Assembly (NCBI RefSeq): GCF_027574615.1
Contig: NC_072475.1
Span: 25,795,001-25,859,000, forward strand
Direction: 5' to 3'
DNA from: Eptesicus fuscus
Lineage: Eukaryota; Chordata; Mammalia; Chiroptera; Vespertilionidae
DNA length: 64,000 bases
Position numbers and translations under genes: made by a program. A model generated the notes under the pieces. The model was not told the DNA's origin. It made no database searches and saw only the letters and a program-made list of their open reading frames with translations. The stretch's first letter is position 1. Each line of letters starts with the position of its first letter. Shown piece after piece: positions 1 to 11,750 of this stretch.

Positions 1-775
1 TACTTTAGACTTATTGGTCAGATGTTTCCATGTGAGAGGGTGGGAAATGAATCTAACTAAAACTGAAGGGCCTTCTACTTCAGTGAAATCTGAAGGGTCC
101 AATGGTATGAGACATGTCAAGATATTCCTTCTGAAGTGAAGGATGAATGGGTGCCTACAGACCCTTCTACAACTAAAAAAGAGGTACAGTACCTGTTGAG
201 CCATGTTTAGATTTTGGAGGCAATGTGTTACTCACCTAGGTGTGTTATTTCAGCCCATTCCTGAGTAACTTCAAAAGCTGCTATTATCAGTGAGGCCCAG
301 AGCGAGAGAAGACTCTGCAACAGGTCCAGGCTGCTGTGCAAGCTGCTCTGCTGCTCAGGCCATAGGATCCAGTAGATCCAATGGAGTTTGAAGTGTCAGT
401 GGCAGATAGGGATGCTGACTGGAGACTTTGGCAGGCCCTAGAGATGAACCACAGAGCAGGCATTTAGGATTTTGGAGCAAAGCCCTGACATCCTTCACAG
501 ATAACTACTCTCCTTTTGAGAAATGGCTCTTACTAGTAGCCTGCTCCAGGGCCTTCTCAGAGATTGAATGCATAGCTATCAATCCCCAAGTTACCATGTT
601 ACCTGAGTACCTCATCATGAATTGCCTGTTAACTGACCCACCAAGCCATAAAGTATGGCATGAATCGATACATAATGGTGGCTGGCGATTTCTCACAGCA
701 AGCAAAGTGAACAATCAGGTGTGCTGCTTATGGTTCTGCCCACGAGAAGTATCTCCCTTCACCAGGGTCCTTTAG
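1..775 (+). pseudogene. Endogenous retrovirus pol remnant (RT end to RNase H region)
   Basis: Translated in shifting frames, this stretch reads as a decayed retroviral pol, C-terminal RT thumb/connection into RNase H. Landmarks in order: a KEVQYLL-type segment near 180-205, a run ending in SEAQSERRL near 290-315, and an open segment at 428-775 with FWSKAL, DNYSPFEKWLL and DPPSHK. These match in order and spacing the conserved pol of mammalian ERVs. Stops and frameshifts break it throughout, and no gag, env or LTR is visible in the window, so the rest lies upstream or is gone. I infer a long-dead provirus fragment cut by the window edge. The match to this pol class is confident; the exact ERV family is not assigned. 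Confidence 0.75.
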
Positions 776-1337
776 GATTGGCCACTGTCCACTTCCCAGT
801 GGTGTCTGCATACTATCCAGTGGTCTCTGTAAGCCAGTCTGAGTCATCTCTTCTTCTCTCGACTGATGGTAGGGAATTGCCCTGATGCCATAGGTTCAGG
901 CTGGGCTAGAGAAAGCGGTGTAGCCAGGATAGAAGCCATGTGCATTTGAGCCACCTCTTTGTGTTACTTTCTTGTGCCTTCAGGGTCTGCTCAGGCCAGA
1001 TTACCATAACCCACTTCCATTCTCCCAACATCTGCAGGCGGCCTGCTGGATACTTGGGAGAGCTGTAAGTTCCAGTCTGAGGGCAGAAAACCAATGTTCA
1101 AGCTCAGTCAGTCAGGCAGGTGAAATTTCCTCTTCCTCAGCCTTTTGTTTTATTCAAGTCCTCAAGTATTTGGGTGAGGTCCAGCCACCTCAGGGAGGGT
1201 AAACTACTCACTCTACATACTCAAACATTTACCTCAACCAGAAACATAGTGCTTTGCATTGCTATGCATTCTTTACATCATCACCTTTACCCATGCTTCT
1301 CCCAAACACTCCTTTCTCACTCTGCTTTCCTGACTAT
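776..1337. other. Unassigned sequence downstream of ERV pol
   Basis: It could hold more of the decayed provirus, but no motif is recognisable in any frame. No gene is seen. Confidence 0.4.
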
Positions 1338-1434
1338 CTCTTCCTCCCCCACCCTACTCTCCTCCTCCTTCTCCACCCCCTCCTCCTCTTCCTCTTCTTC
1401 CTCCTCCCCCCTCTTCCTCTTCCTCTTCCTCTAA
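1338..1434 (+). repeat. Polypyrimidine (CCTCTT/TCC)n low-complexity tract
   Basis: About 95 bases consist almost only of C and T, in CTCCTCC and CTTCCTC steps. The Ser/Leu/Pro-rich open frames across it are low-complexity artefacts. Confidence 0.9.
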
Positions 1435-2639
1435 CCCCTCTTCAGGTTTTACCTACTACCTCTCAGGAGCAATTGTCCTGGTGTCTTAAGTTCATATTTT
1501 CTTTTAAAACTATCTATTTCTCTTTTCCGGAGGTTCTCATCCTAGAGCAATTTACATGTATGATTTAGAATTTAGTAGAAAGAAACACTCTGGGTTATTT
1601 AAGAATCCATAGTTTCTGAGCAAAGAAGTTGAACTTGGGTGGCTGTTTGCTTTGCTGCTGGGCGCTTGAGTTTTCAGTGTGCTTTGCTCCTGGGCAGAAC
1701 TGTCTTTTCTCTTGCCCAGAGAGATTACTGACTTTGTTGAAAAGGAGGGTCTTGAGGTTTAAAGTGCTGTAGAAGCAGCCCTTGGTGCTTCCTCTTGCTT
1801 TCCCTTTGAGCCACTGAAAACAAATTACAGGAAGGAAGGATTGTGACCATCTTTACTATACTCCTATTTTAACCCAAAATGTGTTATCTGTCATCCTGAT
1901 CAGGACATATTCTTTAGCCTTTTCTTTATAAGAAAAAGACAGGGGTACCTGCCGTGCCTAAGTTCTATGTAGTTGTCCAAGGAGAAAATGGTGATTATGT
2001 GTGTTCCTGGCAAGATAAACTCAATTATGAGTGAGTTTTTCATTTGAACTTTGCTGTTTATGTTGATTAGTGTTGATGATAATAAATTTGAAGAATGATA
2101 GCATTGAACGTCAATGGTGGGCTTTGACCATGCATACACTTAGAACACAAAGCGTGCTTTCCTTGAGGGAAAAACAGGTAGCTAAAAAGTAATTATATGT
2201 TATAGTTGATGATTAAATTTTGAATATACTCTATATTATAAAAATGAGTGAAAGATTAAACATTAGTAAAAAATGCAAACTTAGGAGACTAAAGCAAAGA
2301 AATAAGTGAAATCTTTTATCCTAAATTGGACCCCAGTCCTGAAAAATAAACATTTATTTTCCCTTGTGCAATAACGAGAATTAATGGAACAATTGTTGAT
2401 ATTTGCATATAGTCTATAAATTAGATAAAATGTCACTGGTAACTTTCTGATTTTGATAATTATATTATGGTTATATAAAATATTTAAGAAAATACACTGC
2501 AAAATATTTAGAGGGAAATAGACAACATGATTGTGACTTAAAATATTTCAGAAAAATAATGTGTAGTGGGATGAAGGGGAAAGAGATAAAAAATGGAAGA
2601 ATGGAAATATAAAATGCTAACATGGAGAAGTTTGGGAGA
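1435..2639. other. No recognisable feature
   Basis: AT-rich sequence with short open frames of no protein similarity. I see no tRNA, SINE or transposon terminus. Confidence 0.5.
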
Positions 2640-2712
2640 AAGGTGAGTAGACATGGTGGTATTTTTTTGCAACTTTTCTGCAAGTATAAAGTATTTCAAA
2701 ATAAAAGGTTGA
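2640..2712 (+). mobile_element. Old L1 3' terminus (fragment)
   Basis: The words GCAACTTTTCTGCAAGTATA and ATTTCAAAATAAAA-like sequence near 2670-2708 resemble the extreme 3' end of ancient mammalian L1 families, which ends in AATAAAA. The body upstream is too diverged to follow. Confidence 0.4.
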
Positions 2713-3439
2713 ATATAAGTTGAGTACATATAAGGTATATTAATGAAATGTAAGAATAAGTCACAGCATTGTTTGAAGAAAATTTGATATTTGTTTCATG
2801 TTAAATGCTTTAGTGCATTTTCTTCTTGCATTCATTTTTTTAGGAAACTTTTATACTACTTTTCTATTAAAATACTGATCTGTCATAACTATCTTATTTT
2901 AATATTTATATTTCTGGCAGAGAGCATTATTAATAGTTATGACTATGCAAATTATAATTGGTAATTAATACTAATTACTATAATTAAAATGTTTTTAGGT
3001 AAAGAAATAAGTATGGATTATTTTTATTTAAAATGAAAGCAAACAACTGATGCAGAATTGAGTGAGATGCAGAAACAACTATAATGAAAACAGTAAAGAA
3101 AAAAGATGCTGAAAGAAAGTGTTTGCAAATTTGTTACATCAGAGAAAAATAATAATGCTATTTCTTATGTAAAAATTTTAAAGTAATCAAATGGACAATG
3201 TTAAGAATTATTTTCAATTGCTAAATAGTAAAGTTAATATTTTTCTCTCATAAATGCAACACAAGGGAATTTATTGCCTGAAATAAAAATGTTTAAACAA
3301 TTAACAGGCTTTGAACTTATAACCTTGACCATCTTTTATTCTTGCACAAAAAAAGTCATTTTTAGATAGAGTAATGCTAAAAATTTAATAACATTTTGTT
3401 TGAAATTATGAGGAACAGACTAAAATAGATGTTTCACAA
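2713..3439. other. AT-rich sequence, nothing recognised
   Basis: Very AT-rich, without long open frames or terminal repeats. Confidence 0.5.
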
Positions 3440-4260
3440 AAAGGTAAAGATCTTCAGCTAACTAGCAAAGTTGACTGCAGAATACAAGACTTTTCTAATG
3501 ATGTCAAAGATCAGTTAGTTCAACATTCAAGTTGCAAGTAATTTTCTAGCTTTAGATTAACCATGCGACGAAAGAGACACTGCCCAATTAACATCATTTG
3601 CTTCAAAGACTTCCACATTTATGAATAAATATTATAAGCTTGAAGTCTGAAATACAGAGTTTGTGGCATAGTAATTTTTGTAAATTTTATCTGTCAAGGA
3701 AGAATTTCAGTAAAACAAAATTAGTTTCTATCATGACAGATGGTACTCTCTCTGTTAAGCCAAAAATTAAGACTTATTGGAATTTCAAAACAAGAGACTA
3801 ATGTTCCCCTCCTATTTTATTTCACTAGATGATACATATTGAATATATTTGTGCTCAGTTTTCTGAAGCAAATGCTTAGAAAAATGTCATGGATATAGTT
3901 GTTAAATCTTTTAGTGTATATATGCAAATGTTATGAATCATCACCAGTTTATAAAACTGTTTAGAAAAATAGAAGACAATGAAATTAATGATCTTGTGTT
4001 CTTTGTCAATGCTCATTGGTTGAGTCATGGAAGAGTGCTATAAAGATTTGCTTGTTCCTTTAACTCCAATTCAAGATTTTCTTGAAACAAAAGGAATGCT
4101 TGCCAAATATTCAACAATCAAGACAAAAATGTCAGTGTAATTTGTTTTCTCACCAATAGTACACTGAATACAAATGAGCTCCAAAGAGACCTAAATAGAC
4201 AGTATGAGAATTTATGTTGAAAACAAAACATTTCATAATATAAATCAAGAATAATCATTT
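3440..4260 (+). pseudogene. hAT (Charlie/ZBED-like) transposase pseudogene
   Basis: This is a broken copy of the catalytic part of a hAT DNA transposase. From about 3885 a plus frame reads MDIVVKSF, then NHHQFIKLFRKIE at about 3934-3972, then AHWLSHGRVL at 4011-4040. These correspond in order to the conserved VMDIV, NHRQF and RWLSRGRVL blocks of Charlie/ZBED5-type hAT transposases. A TDG triplet near 3738, which fits the transposase DG motif, lies upstream in another frame. A stop follows GRVL at once, and several frameshifts and stops occur. No N-terminal BED finger, terminal inverted repeat or 8-bp duplication is visible. The element is an ancient immobile fossil; only the superfamily is certain. 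Confidence 0.78.
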
Positions 4261-4892
4261 TACCCATGTTTCTAACATTGATTAATATGTAGACTTAAAT
4301 TTTAATTGCTAATTGATACAATTATGTAATTGTAAATGGCAGCATTATGTTTGTTTTGTGACATTGATTTATTTAGCATTTTGATTCAATGTTAACAATT
4401 CTTTGACTTCAATGTTGATAATACTGCATTGACACAACTGTTAATGTCAGAGAGATGTAGTTTTGAAATTGATATGCTTTTGTTTCAAAGTAAAATCCAT
4501 TCTCTCCTCAAAAAGGTGAACTTGTATCATCGATGTGGATATGAAAGCTAAATGGAAATCATTTTGATAATCAGACATTAAAAGTATGTTTGAAGCAACT
4601 TGGGTATATGTAAAATATACCCCAGTGCCTTTCCATTACATTGTATAAAGAAAAGAATATAAAAATCTCAGTAATTTTACATTGATTACTTATTAAAATG
4701 ATCATTTTAGATATATTGGGTTAAATATTAGGCTAAATTAAATGTCATTTTATTTTGCCTGTTTTCTTCTACTTTTAAAAATGTGGTTACTAGAACATTT
4801 TAAATGACATATGTAACTCTCATTATATTTCTAATCAATGGCACTATTTTAGACCATGCATAAGAGCTTGATGTTAGCAAATATACTTTAAA
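4261..4892. other. AT-rich sequence, possible decayed hAT tail
   Basis: It may contain the C-terminal part of the hAT copy, but no block can be placed. Nothing else is seen. Confidence 0.35.
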
Positions 4893-5035
4893 GAGGGACT
4901 TGTATGCATGCATATAAGCATAACCAATGGACACAGACTAAGAGGTAAGGGCATGTGCTGGGGGTGAGGGTGGCCGGGGGGAGATCAATAGGGGAAAAGG
5001 GTGACATACGTAATACTATATGTAATACTTTAAAC
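4893..5035 (+). mobile_element. L1 3' UTR fragment
   Basis: It shares the block GACTTGTATGCATGCATATA, then ACCAATGGACACAGAC and a G-rich run, with the L1 3' UTR at 8213-8335, which directly follows L1 ORF2 codons. It ends in TAATACTTTAAACAATTAAA-like sequence. Only the last 140 bp were inserted, or survived. Confidence 0.8.
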
Positions 5036-5108
5036 AATTAAAAGAGTCTCTCTGGAAACCAAATGGTAACATCATAGTGAATTATTTATTTCTGCCCTGT
5101 TGAATGTA

Positions 5109-5233
5109 CAGTTTTCCCCCAAAAATGTATACACATTTTAACAGCTGATAGCTCAGTTTTGAAAATTAAATGTATTTTAATAAGCACTGCCTGTATAATT
5201 ATTCAAAGTGTGTGATACATTTTTGGGACACTA
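5109..5233. mobile_element. Tc1/mariner-superfamily MITE, copy 1
   Basis: A 125-bp element follows TA at 5107-5108. Its ends are inverted relatives: CCAAAAATGTATACACA near the left end and TGTGATACATTTTTGGGACA at the right. It is the reverse complement of the element at 51740-51865, sharing the internal words AACAGCTGATAGCTCA and AATTATTCAAAGT. It has no coding capacity. Confidence 0.75.
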
Positions 5234-5860
5234 AATATGTAGCAAAATTGCTTCTAGTTTGGTTAATTTGTAGAGGTTCTCTTTGTTTATATGCCTTGAC
5301 CTATGGTCATGTGGGCATGGTACTATGAAGTTTTCTGTATTGCTGATTTGGTTACTTTGCAGTATATAACTCTTTACTTCCTGTACCTTCATATGAGTAG
5401 GGCTATAATTAAAGGTCAACATAAATGTTCATCTTTGAAAAACTAAAAATAGAATTATACTATCTTGATCACTGTATAGTACTTTTATAGTAAGACTTGA
5501 AAGTGTGTAGTGTCTTCTCCTTTAATATTAAGCGGGCTACTCTTACTTTTGTCTCTTCACACAAACTTTAGATCCTTTACCATTTTTGTATATCTTATTT
5601 TCCAAGTAAAGATAGTTTGGAAAAAGATAGCATTTGTTGCTGTAAGTTTTTTAAACCACTTGTAAGTATTGAACTTCAGCAAATGTTGCTGTTGCATTAA
5701 TTGAGCTAATCTCCTTTACATTATTTATAACTGAGTTTTCACACACAGACACCAAAGCATGCATTTGTGTTGCATTCTTGCTCCCAGTGATAAACCCACC
5801 TGACATGTTACAAAATTGGATAATCCAAAAATAAAATTGGCCAACAAAGGTAAAAATTCA
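5234..5860. other. No recognisable feature
   Basis: Unique-looking AT-rich sequence without repeats I can name. Confidence 0.5.
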
Positions 5861-6260
5861 GCCATAAAAAAAAAAAAAAAGAAAGAAAGAAAACCACGGT
5901 GATGATGCTGAAAGTGAAAATCAAATCAAATGTACTGGTAGATGAATTCAGAAATAGCTGACCTTGGGAATGTTGGCCTTACTGTCATGGGAAAGAGTCT
6001 TGATTTATAGCCAGATGAACATAGTGAAGGTGAAGTTATTGACATAAGTGATAAAAGGGTAAAGATATCCCAGAGGAAGTGGCATTGACACTTAACTTCA
6101 CATAAAAGGAATTCAGGGAGATATTTCATGACATTGGAAAGCTCAGAGGATAAAATGGTGGGAGCCCATCCAAACTTTTGGAAAAGTGTATGGCAATTAT
6201 TCAAGGCTTTGAAAAGATACTTGATCAGTTTTTTTTAAGTTATACAATAACAAGAGGAAG
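5861..6260 (+). pseudogene. Possible Tigger/pogo-like transposase C-terminal remnant
   Basis: After a poly-A/(GAAA) tract at 5865-5892, plus-strand frames give an acidic stretch (DEHSEGEVIDISD, about 6013-6052), then LTSHKR, a shift of frame, and a piece with FHDIESSEDKM and HPN. The layout of an acidic linker followed by a short helix with DIE..KDKM-like spacing recalls the C-terminus of CENP-B/pogo-type transposases. There are at least two frame changes and no terminal repeats. A processed pseudogene of another gene is the alternative, and the call is weak. Confidence 0.3.
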
Positions 6261-7223
6261 GTAAGCTCTGCTTAAACTGATATTTTAAAACAAAATAAAA
6301 CACTAGTTCTCAATGGTTTAGATTAGTGTGCTACTACTGAAGACTGGTAGTTTGAACATTGATATATTTCAGGCTTTTAGTTCTTAATAAACAATGCAAT
6401 CTGCTACGTTATAAAATGTGACTGATTTGCATAAGTTTATCTGTTGAAGACTCAAACTCATTTCCAAATGTTTGAACAAGCTCATATAATAATAAGTAAA
6501 CGTTAAAACTATTTATCTGCTGGTAATAGATTTTCCCAAATAAACACATTTCAGCTATAAGCACAGAATATTACGGGTATCCTGCCATTTCTATCGTCTG
6601 GATTTTAGTTTAATTTTCTGAAGCTCATTACTGAAAAGTGGATGGTTTGCTGATTTGCACTATCAAGAGTTTTCTTAGTTTAATATCTTATCTTACATCC
6701 TGTATGTGTAATATCCGCTTATAAAATTATCTAAGCAGCCTAATATTTTAATTAGTAAAAAGCTTTAGTCATTCTCATAAAACCATGCAAACTGTTTTAA
6801 TATTATATTTATTATTAATAACTAGGAGACATAATTGACTTTTTCATATTTCATAGATAATTTGGTAAAATACCTGGAGGTAGAGAATAAACATCGTGAA
6901 AATATGAACTCAATGATGAAACTAAATATTTTTAGAAGAGGATAAAAAATGAGAAGTACTGCTCAGAAGATATTTAGAAACATACTTTTGTGGAGAACGT
7001 AAATTCATTTTCTCAACATCGCAGATGATGTGGTAGTATCTTAAAAAGAAAATACATGCCTCTTTTATGTATTCTAAACTCACAGTTTAAAATTACTTGC
7101 ATTAAACATAATTGGAAGTTCATAACCTTTGAAATGTATTAAAACATTGCAGATAATATAGACGAGGAAATGTGGAAGTTCATAGTTCAAAATAAACCTG
7201 TGAAACATACAATATGCTATGAA
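6261..7223. other. No recognisable feature
   Basis: AT-rich spacer up to the mariner left end. No open frame of interest. Confidence 0.5.
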
Positions 7224-7225
7224 TA

Positions 7226-7876
7226 CCAGGTGTACCAGTTAATAATGATAATGCGGATTTTTTTTTCAATAGATGGAGTTACACATATGCAATTTGAATG
7301 TATGCTATTTTGTTGTATTGACAACAATCTTCAAAACTTTATATGTCAAATTTTCTGAAGGTGTTAGCATCATAGATATTTTTACACTTAAAAATGTCGA
7401 ATTTCGTGTAAAAAAAAAAAAAAGCATTTGTGGGAATTTTAATTCATTATTTTGAAGAAAAGTGCTCCTGAAAGTTATCGTATACTTCAGGAAGCTTATG
7501 GTGAACATGCTCCATCTGAAGATACTTGTGAACGCTGGTTTAAATGCTTTAAAAGTGATGATCTCAATGTGAAGGACAAAGAACGTCCAGGTCAACCAAA
7601 AAAGTTTGATGACCAACAATTACAAGCATTATTGGGTGAAGATGCATGTCAAACTCAAAAACAACTTGCAGAAAGATTAAACGTTGCTCAGCAAACAATT
7701 TTTGATCATTTACAAGCAATGGGAAAGATTTTAAAGGAAGGAAAATGGGTGCCACATCAACTGAACAAAAGACAAATGGAAAACCGAAAAGTCATCAGTA
7801 AAATGTTGCTTCAATGGCACGAAAGAAGGTCTTTTTTGCATTGAATTGTGACTGGCGATAAAACGTGGATTTATTC
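7226..7876 (+). pseudogene. Mariner transposase, 5' half only
   Basis: A mariner left end begins after TA at 7224-7225 with a CCAGGTGTACCAGTTAATAA-type inverted repeat. The start codon context ATGTCGAATTTC lies at 7395, and a one-base frameshift breaks the first residues (the FRVKK run falls in another frame). The open frame 7452-7844 carries the N-terminal DNA-binding region: SAPESYRILQEAYGEHAPSE, CERWFK, the RPGQPKKF linker, QKQLAERLNVAQQTI, and KEGKWVPHQL. An in-frame TGA at 7842 (probably CGA to TGA) is followed in frame by IVTGDKTWIY, which holds the first catalytic Asp. The sequence then turns into L1. The rest of the DD34D catalytic domain and the right inverted repeat are absent. A full mariner transposase is about 345 residues; only about the first 160 positions are represented. 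Confidence 0.9.
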
Positions 7877-8335
7877 TTGGATTCAGTCCCTTGGAAACAG
7901 CCTAAGTGCCCATCAGCAGATGAGTGGATTAAAAACTGGTACATCTACACCATGGAATACTATGCTGGGATAAAAACGAAGGAGTTCTTACCATTTGCAA
8001 CAGCGTGGATGGAACTGGAGAGCATTATGCTAAGTGAAATAAGCCAGTCAGAGAAAGATAAATATCACATGATCTCATTCATTTATGGAATATAATTGTC
8101 AACATAAGCTGATGAACAAAAATAGATAGAAAGGCAGAGAAACATCGATCAGACCATCAAACCTCAGAGGGAAGGTAGGGGAGGGTGGGAGTAAGGGAGA
8201 GGGATCAACCAAAGGACTTGTATGCATGCATATAAGCCTAACCAATGGACACAGACAACGGGGGCGTGAGGGCATGAGTGGGGGGGATAGGGAGGTAATG
8301 GAGAAATAAGGACACATATCTAATACCTTAATCAA
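7877..8335 (+). mobile_element. L1 3' end (ORF2 C-terminus plus 3' UTR)
   Basis: In the frame of the 7865-8095 open frame, residues WKQPKCPSADEWIKNW, YTMEYYAGIK, LPFATAWMELESIMLSEISQSEKDKYHM are the C-terminus of L1 ORF2. A G-rich 3' UTR follows, ending ATACCTTAATCAA near 8335. No poly-A tail remains. The 5' side joins the mariner fragment directly. The same 3' UTR family supplies the fragment at 4893. Confidence 0.88.
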
Positions 8336-9754
8336 CTGGGCATTGGAGAAAAATAGAGGCTGGTTAGGTGCAAGGGTAGGCAGAGGAAACTGTGCATAAC
8401 AGTAGGTCCTAAAGTGAGAGAGTACACTCTGTTTAGGGAAATGGAGGAAATCCAGCATAAAGGTCGAGAGAGACACAGAGTGAGAGATGTGCCCAAAGGA
8501 TGAGCTATGGGCAGGGTCCAATCATACATACTCCAAGCAATCAGGAAGCTTGGTAGAGACCTTTGTGCTTGAAAGACCCTCTGAGGGAGTAGATGGAAGG
8601 TGGACAGAGCAGCATGGAGAGACGCAGACAACTTAAGCCATCATTATGGTGAGAAATGAGGATAACATATGGAAGGGATAGCAGTTGAGATTAAGATCAT
8701 TGCGAAGTTTTAGAGAGAGAAGTTAAAGTAGCAAACATTATTTCTAATCTTTTAGGTGGTTAATGGGGCAATTTATTGAAATTAGAGCCACTATAGAGGA
8801 ACTAGACTTGGAAGAAAGATCTGAAGTTTTAGTTTTGAGTACTTAGGGTTTAAAATGAATGTAAAACACCTAAGTGCAGGATTTTAGAAGATCAGGGGTA
8901 CATTTCAATCAGGAGCACTTTATAAGCCCAGAAGAAAGATAGCAGTGGGTGCATCTGGGACATTGAACACATGGGTACAGAAGAGATTATGAGATTTCCA
9001 AGAGAAAGGATATAGAATGAGCACAGAAGGAGTCTAGGACAGAGGCCCGATGATTCTCACATTTGCACATCTGCTTGATGAGCAAAGCAGAAAGAGGCAA
9101 AGATACCATAAAAATCTACCACAGGCACCAATTAAACTGAGAAACCTAATGCAATTCTCAGAAGTCTATGTTAATTAGAGTAACTGCATATGATTTTGCA
9201 GTTTAAGCATAGCGCAATGAGCTCCAGCTCCACTGACCAAGCTCAGGTCCCTGGTTAGAAGGTCTTTCAGCCAAAGAAATGTGCTTTCCATGTGTGTGTA
9301 TAGGGAGCATATTTTAAAATGTTCATAAAGATACAGTATGTACTTATCACCATCCTTGGTCTAGTTTTGCTTTTTCAAGACTGAAAATGACTTTTCTTTG
9401 GGCATGCATAAGTGGAACAGGCATCTAATTCCCATCGTTAGAGGCAACCCTTTAAAATGTCACAAATATTAAAATGAAGATATGCCTTGGAAACGTGTAA
9501 GGGGGTTTTGACCATCTTTCACAATTAAATTTAACATGTTAGGTACTTTTCTAAAGCAATATTCAGTAGGATTGGGGAGATTATGGGACACGATTAGAGG
9601 AATAGGCTAATGACGAAGCTGCTAAAAGAAGAAAGGGTGCCTTAAAAAGGCATTTTTAACATTTCTGACAAGCTTTACATCAATCTTTGTTCCATAGTTA
9701 GAACACTATCCAGGCGCTAACGCTGTCACAGGTCATGCATGTCAGAGTTTGCTG
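8336..9754. other. No recognisable feature
   Basis: Mixed-composition DNA. Minus-strand open frames at 8099-8631 read through the antisense of G/A-rich sequence and show no conserved motif. The missing mariner half is not here. Confidence 0.5.
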
Positions 9755-9970
9755 TTTATGATAATTTTGTCCAATGTTTTTATTTATTTTTATAAAATTC
9801 ATTGTGTGCCATTGGTTAATAAGTTAATAAAGGTTTTAAGTGTACATTTCTGTGATACATTACTATATATGGCATTGTGTGCCCACCACCTAAAATCAAA
9901 TCATCTTTGTCACCATATAATTGCCTCCCTGTACCCTTCCCTATGTTTTCTATTTCAAAGTACTAGTATA
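9755..9970 (-). mobile_element. Old L1 3' UTR fragment, antisense
   Basis: TTTTATAAAATTCATTGTG, then TAAGTGTACATTTCTGTGAT and CCCACCACCTAAAATC-like words resemble the antisense of old L1 3' UTRs (the TTTAAGTGTACA...CCACCACC pattern). It is diverged, and no ends can be set. Confidence 0.4.
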
Positions 9971-11340
9971 CTATAAACAAAGGGACTTTCTTATAACTGA
10001 ACCTATAACTGATAAAATGAGAGAAACAATAGAGGAACTAAAAAGAGGGGAATCCAGCATTTGATCACCTCAGAAATTTACACAGTGGTGCACAGGTGTG
10101 ATACCTGGAACTGGCTATTCGGAAACATTGAACTAATTTTGAACTAAGGGCCCAGATCTGACTAGCATAAAATTATCCTTCCCAGTTCATGGCAGAACCA
10201 GACATTAGTTGGTTCCAATTTCATGTATTCTAATTTAATCATCTGAAAAATGGGATGATAATGCCCCTTTAACTTTTACTTCAGAGATTATGGATTTAAA
10301 AAAAAAAACAAACACAAGTAAAAACAACAAAAATTTGAATAGTATTTTTTAGGAATAGGACAATGAACCCAAAGGCCTTTTTTTCTTATTAAATATACTT
10401 ACTGTTCCTCCAGATTAAAACCCTACTGATAAATTTTGCAATTAGTTAAATCATTATGTTGCAGTACTTAAGTTTGCCAATTTAAGAGGAAGCATCACTA
10501 AATATTTCCAAGTATTTATATTCCAACTTATCCCAGGCAGTGTTGAAATTGTTGTATTAAAAAAAAATGGCCTAAAAGGAAATCAGCACCGTGCTAGTCA
10601 TATGTTTGAGAAAGTGGAGCAGTGAGGAAGTTACATATGTGTTACTAACATAACTTATTTCATCTGTTCTTCCAGCATTCCATTTCCAAACACAGGTAAA
10701 ACCCACGGAGACAATTTCCTTGGACTAATTGATAAACATTTTTGCTTTCCTCATAAAGTACTTCCATCAGAAGATGGCAGTAACATCTTATAATCCGTAA
10801 TGTTTACAAGTCTTCCAATAGTGTCAGCAAATTGTTTGGAATATTTATAAAAATCTATTTTATTCTTACTTAACCTGATAATCTGTTGAAATGCTGTTTA
10901 ATATGAATAATGCAACATCACACTGATTTCTGAAGGCAGTGAGATGAGAGACACTATAATTTAAACAACTCTTCAGCAAAAATAAACAATTTGTGATCCT
11001 TTAAATTAGTGCAAATGGATGTATGACATTTGTAAGCTGTTCTTTTTCTTTTCATAGAGAAGTGCTTTTAAAAATTACTATAATATGGAAACTTTTAAAA
11101 ACAAATTAAATAACTGTTCAATTTATTTCCTCTGAAGAACAAGTAAAATAAAAGTACATATTTTACTAAGTAAAATCATTTTGTTGTGAATGCAATATAT
11201 TTTGGGTTTTAAAGTTGTTACTTTAAATTGATCTGTTTTATTATAGGCTCTTTTCTAATAATATTTAATGTGCTATTAGCAACTTACACTTGAGCATAAA
11301 GAAAATTTGATCTTGATAAGGTTATTTAATAGTGAAAGTA
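9971..11340. other. Mostly unassigned; possible MIR SINE near 10205-10300
   Basis: Around 10215-10300 the run TAATTTAATCATCTGAAAAA followed by TGGGATGATAATGCCCCTTT resembles the 3' half of a plus-strand MIR (the TCATCTGTAAAATGGGGATAATAAT block). The rest is AT-rich, without genes or other repeats I can name. Confidence 0.35.
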
Positions 11341-11342
11341 TA

Positions 11343-11672
11343 CAGTAGGTCCTCGGTTACATCGGAGATCCGTTCCTATGGCACGACATAACGCGATTTT
11401 CACCGTAAGTCGGGACCCACCTACATAAGCACCTACGTCACTCACATGGGCACATACACAGCAGTAATGAAGTGAAACAGTAAAAAAATGAAAAGAAAGA
11501 TAACAATTCCTGACCTTTACTTGTGGTAAATATGGTAAATAATAAAAAAAACATAAAGCACATATGTACATACATTGAAATGACGGAACTTTTTTTTAAT
11601 AAATAAATGGGAGATGGCGACGTAACCACGAAACGACGTACGTCAAGTCCGACATAACCCGAGGACTGCCTG
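11343..11672. mobile_element. Tigger/Tc1-mariner non-autonomous element (330 bp)
   Basis: The element lies between TA dinucleotides at 11341-11342 and 11673-11674. Its left end is CAGTAGGTCCTCGGTTACAT; its right end, read in reverse, is CAGGCAGTCCTCGGGTTATG, giving imperfect inverted repeats of about 25 bp that continue inward with ACGAC/CGGA words. It is unusually rich in CpG (ACGACATAACGCG, GACGTAACCACGAAACGACG) for this AT-rich surrounding, which suggests a fairly young copy. No transposase is present. Confidence 0.85.
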
Positions 11673-11750
11673 TATAATAAAGACATAGGTAAGAACCACA
11701 TAATGAAAATTACTATGCCCCAAACTATGGGATTTCAACTGCCTTCCTCA

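Noticed and set aside
1120..1568. Ser/Leu-rich frames
   Set aside because: They read the CT-rich low-complexity tract.
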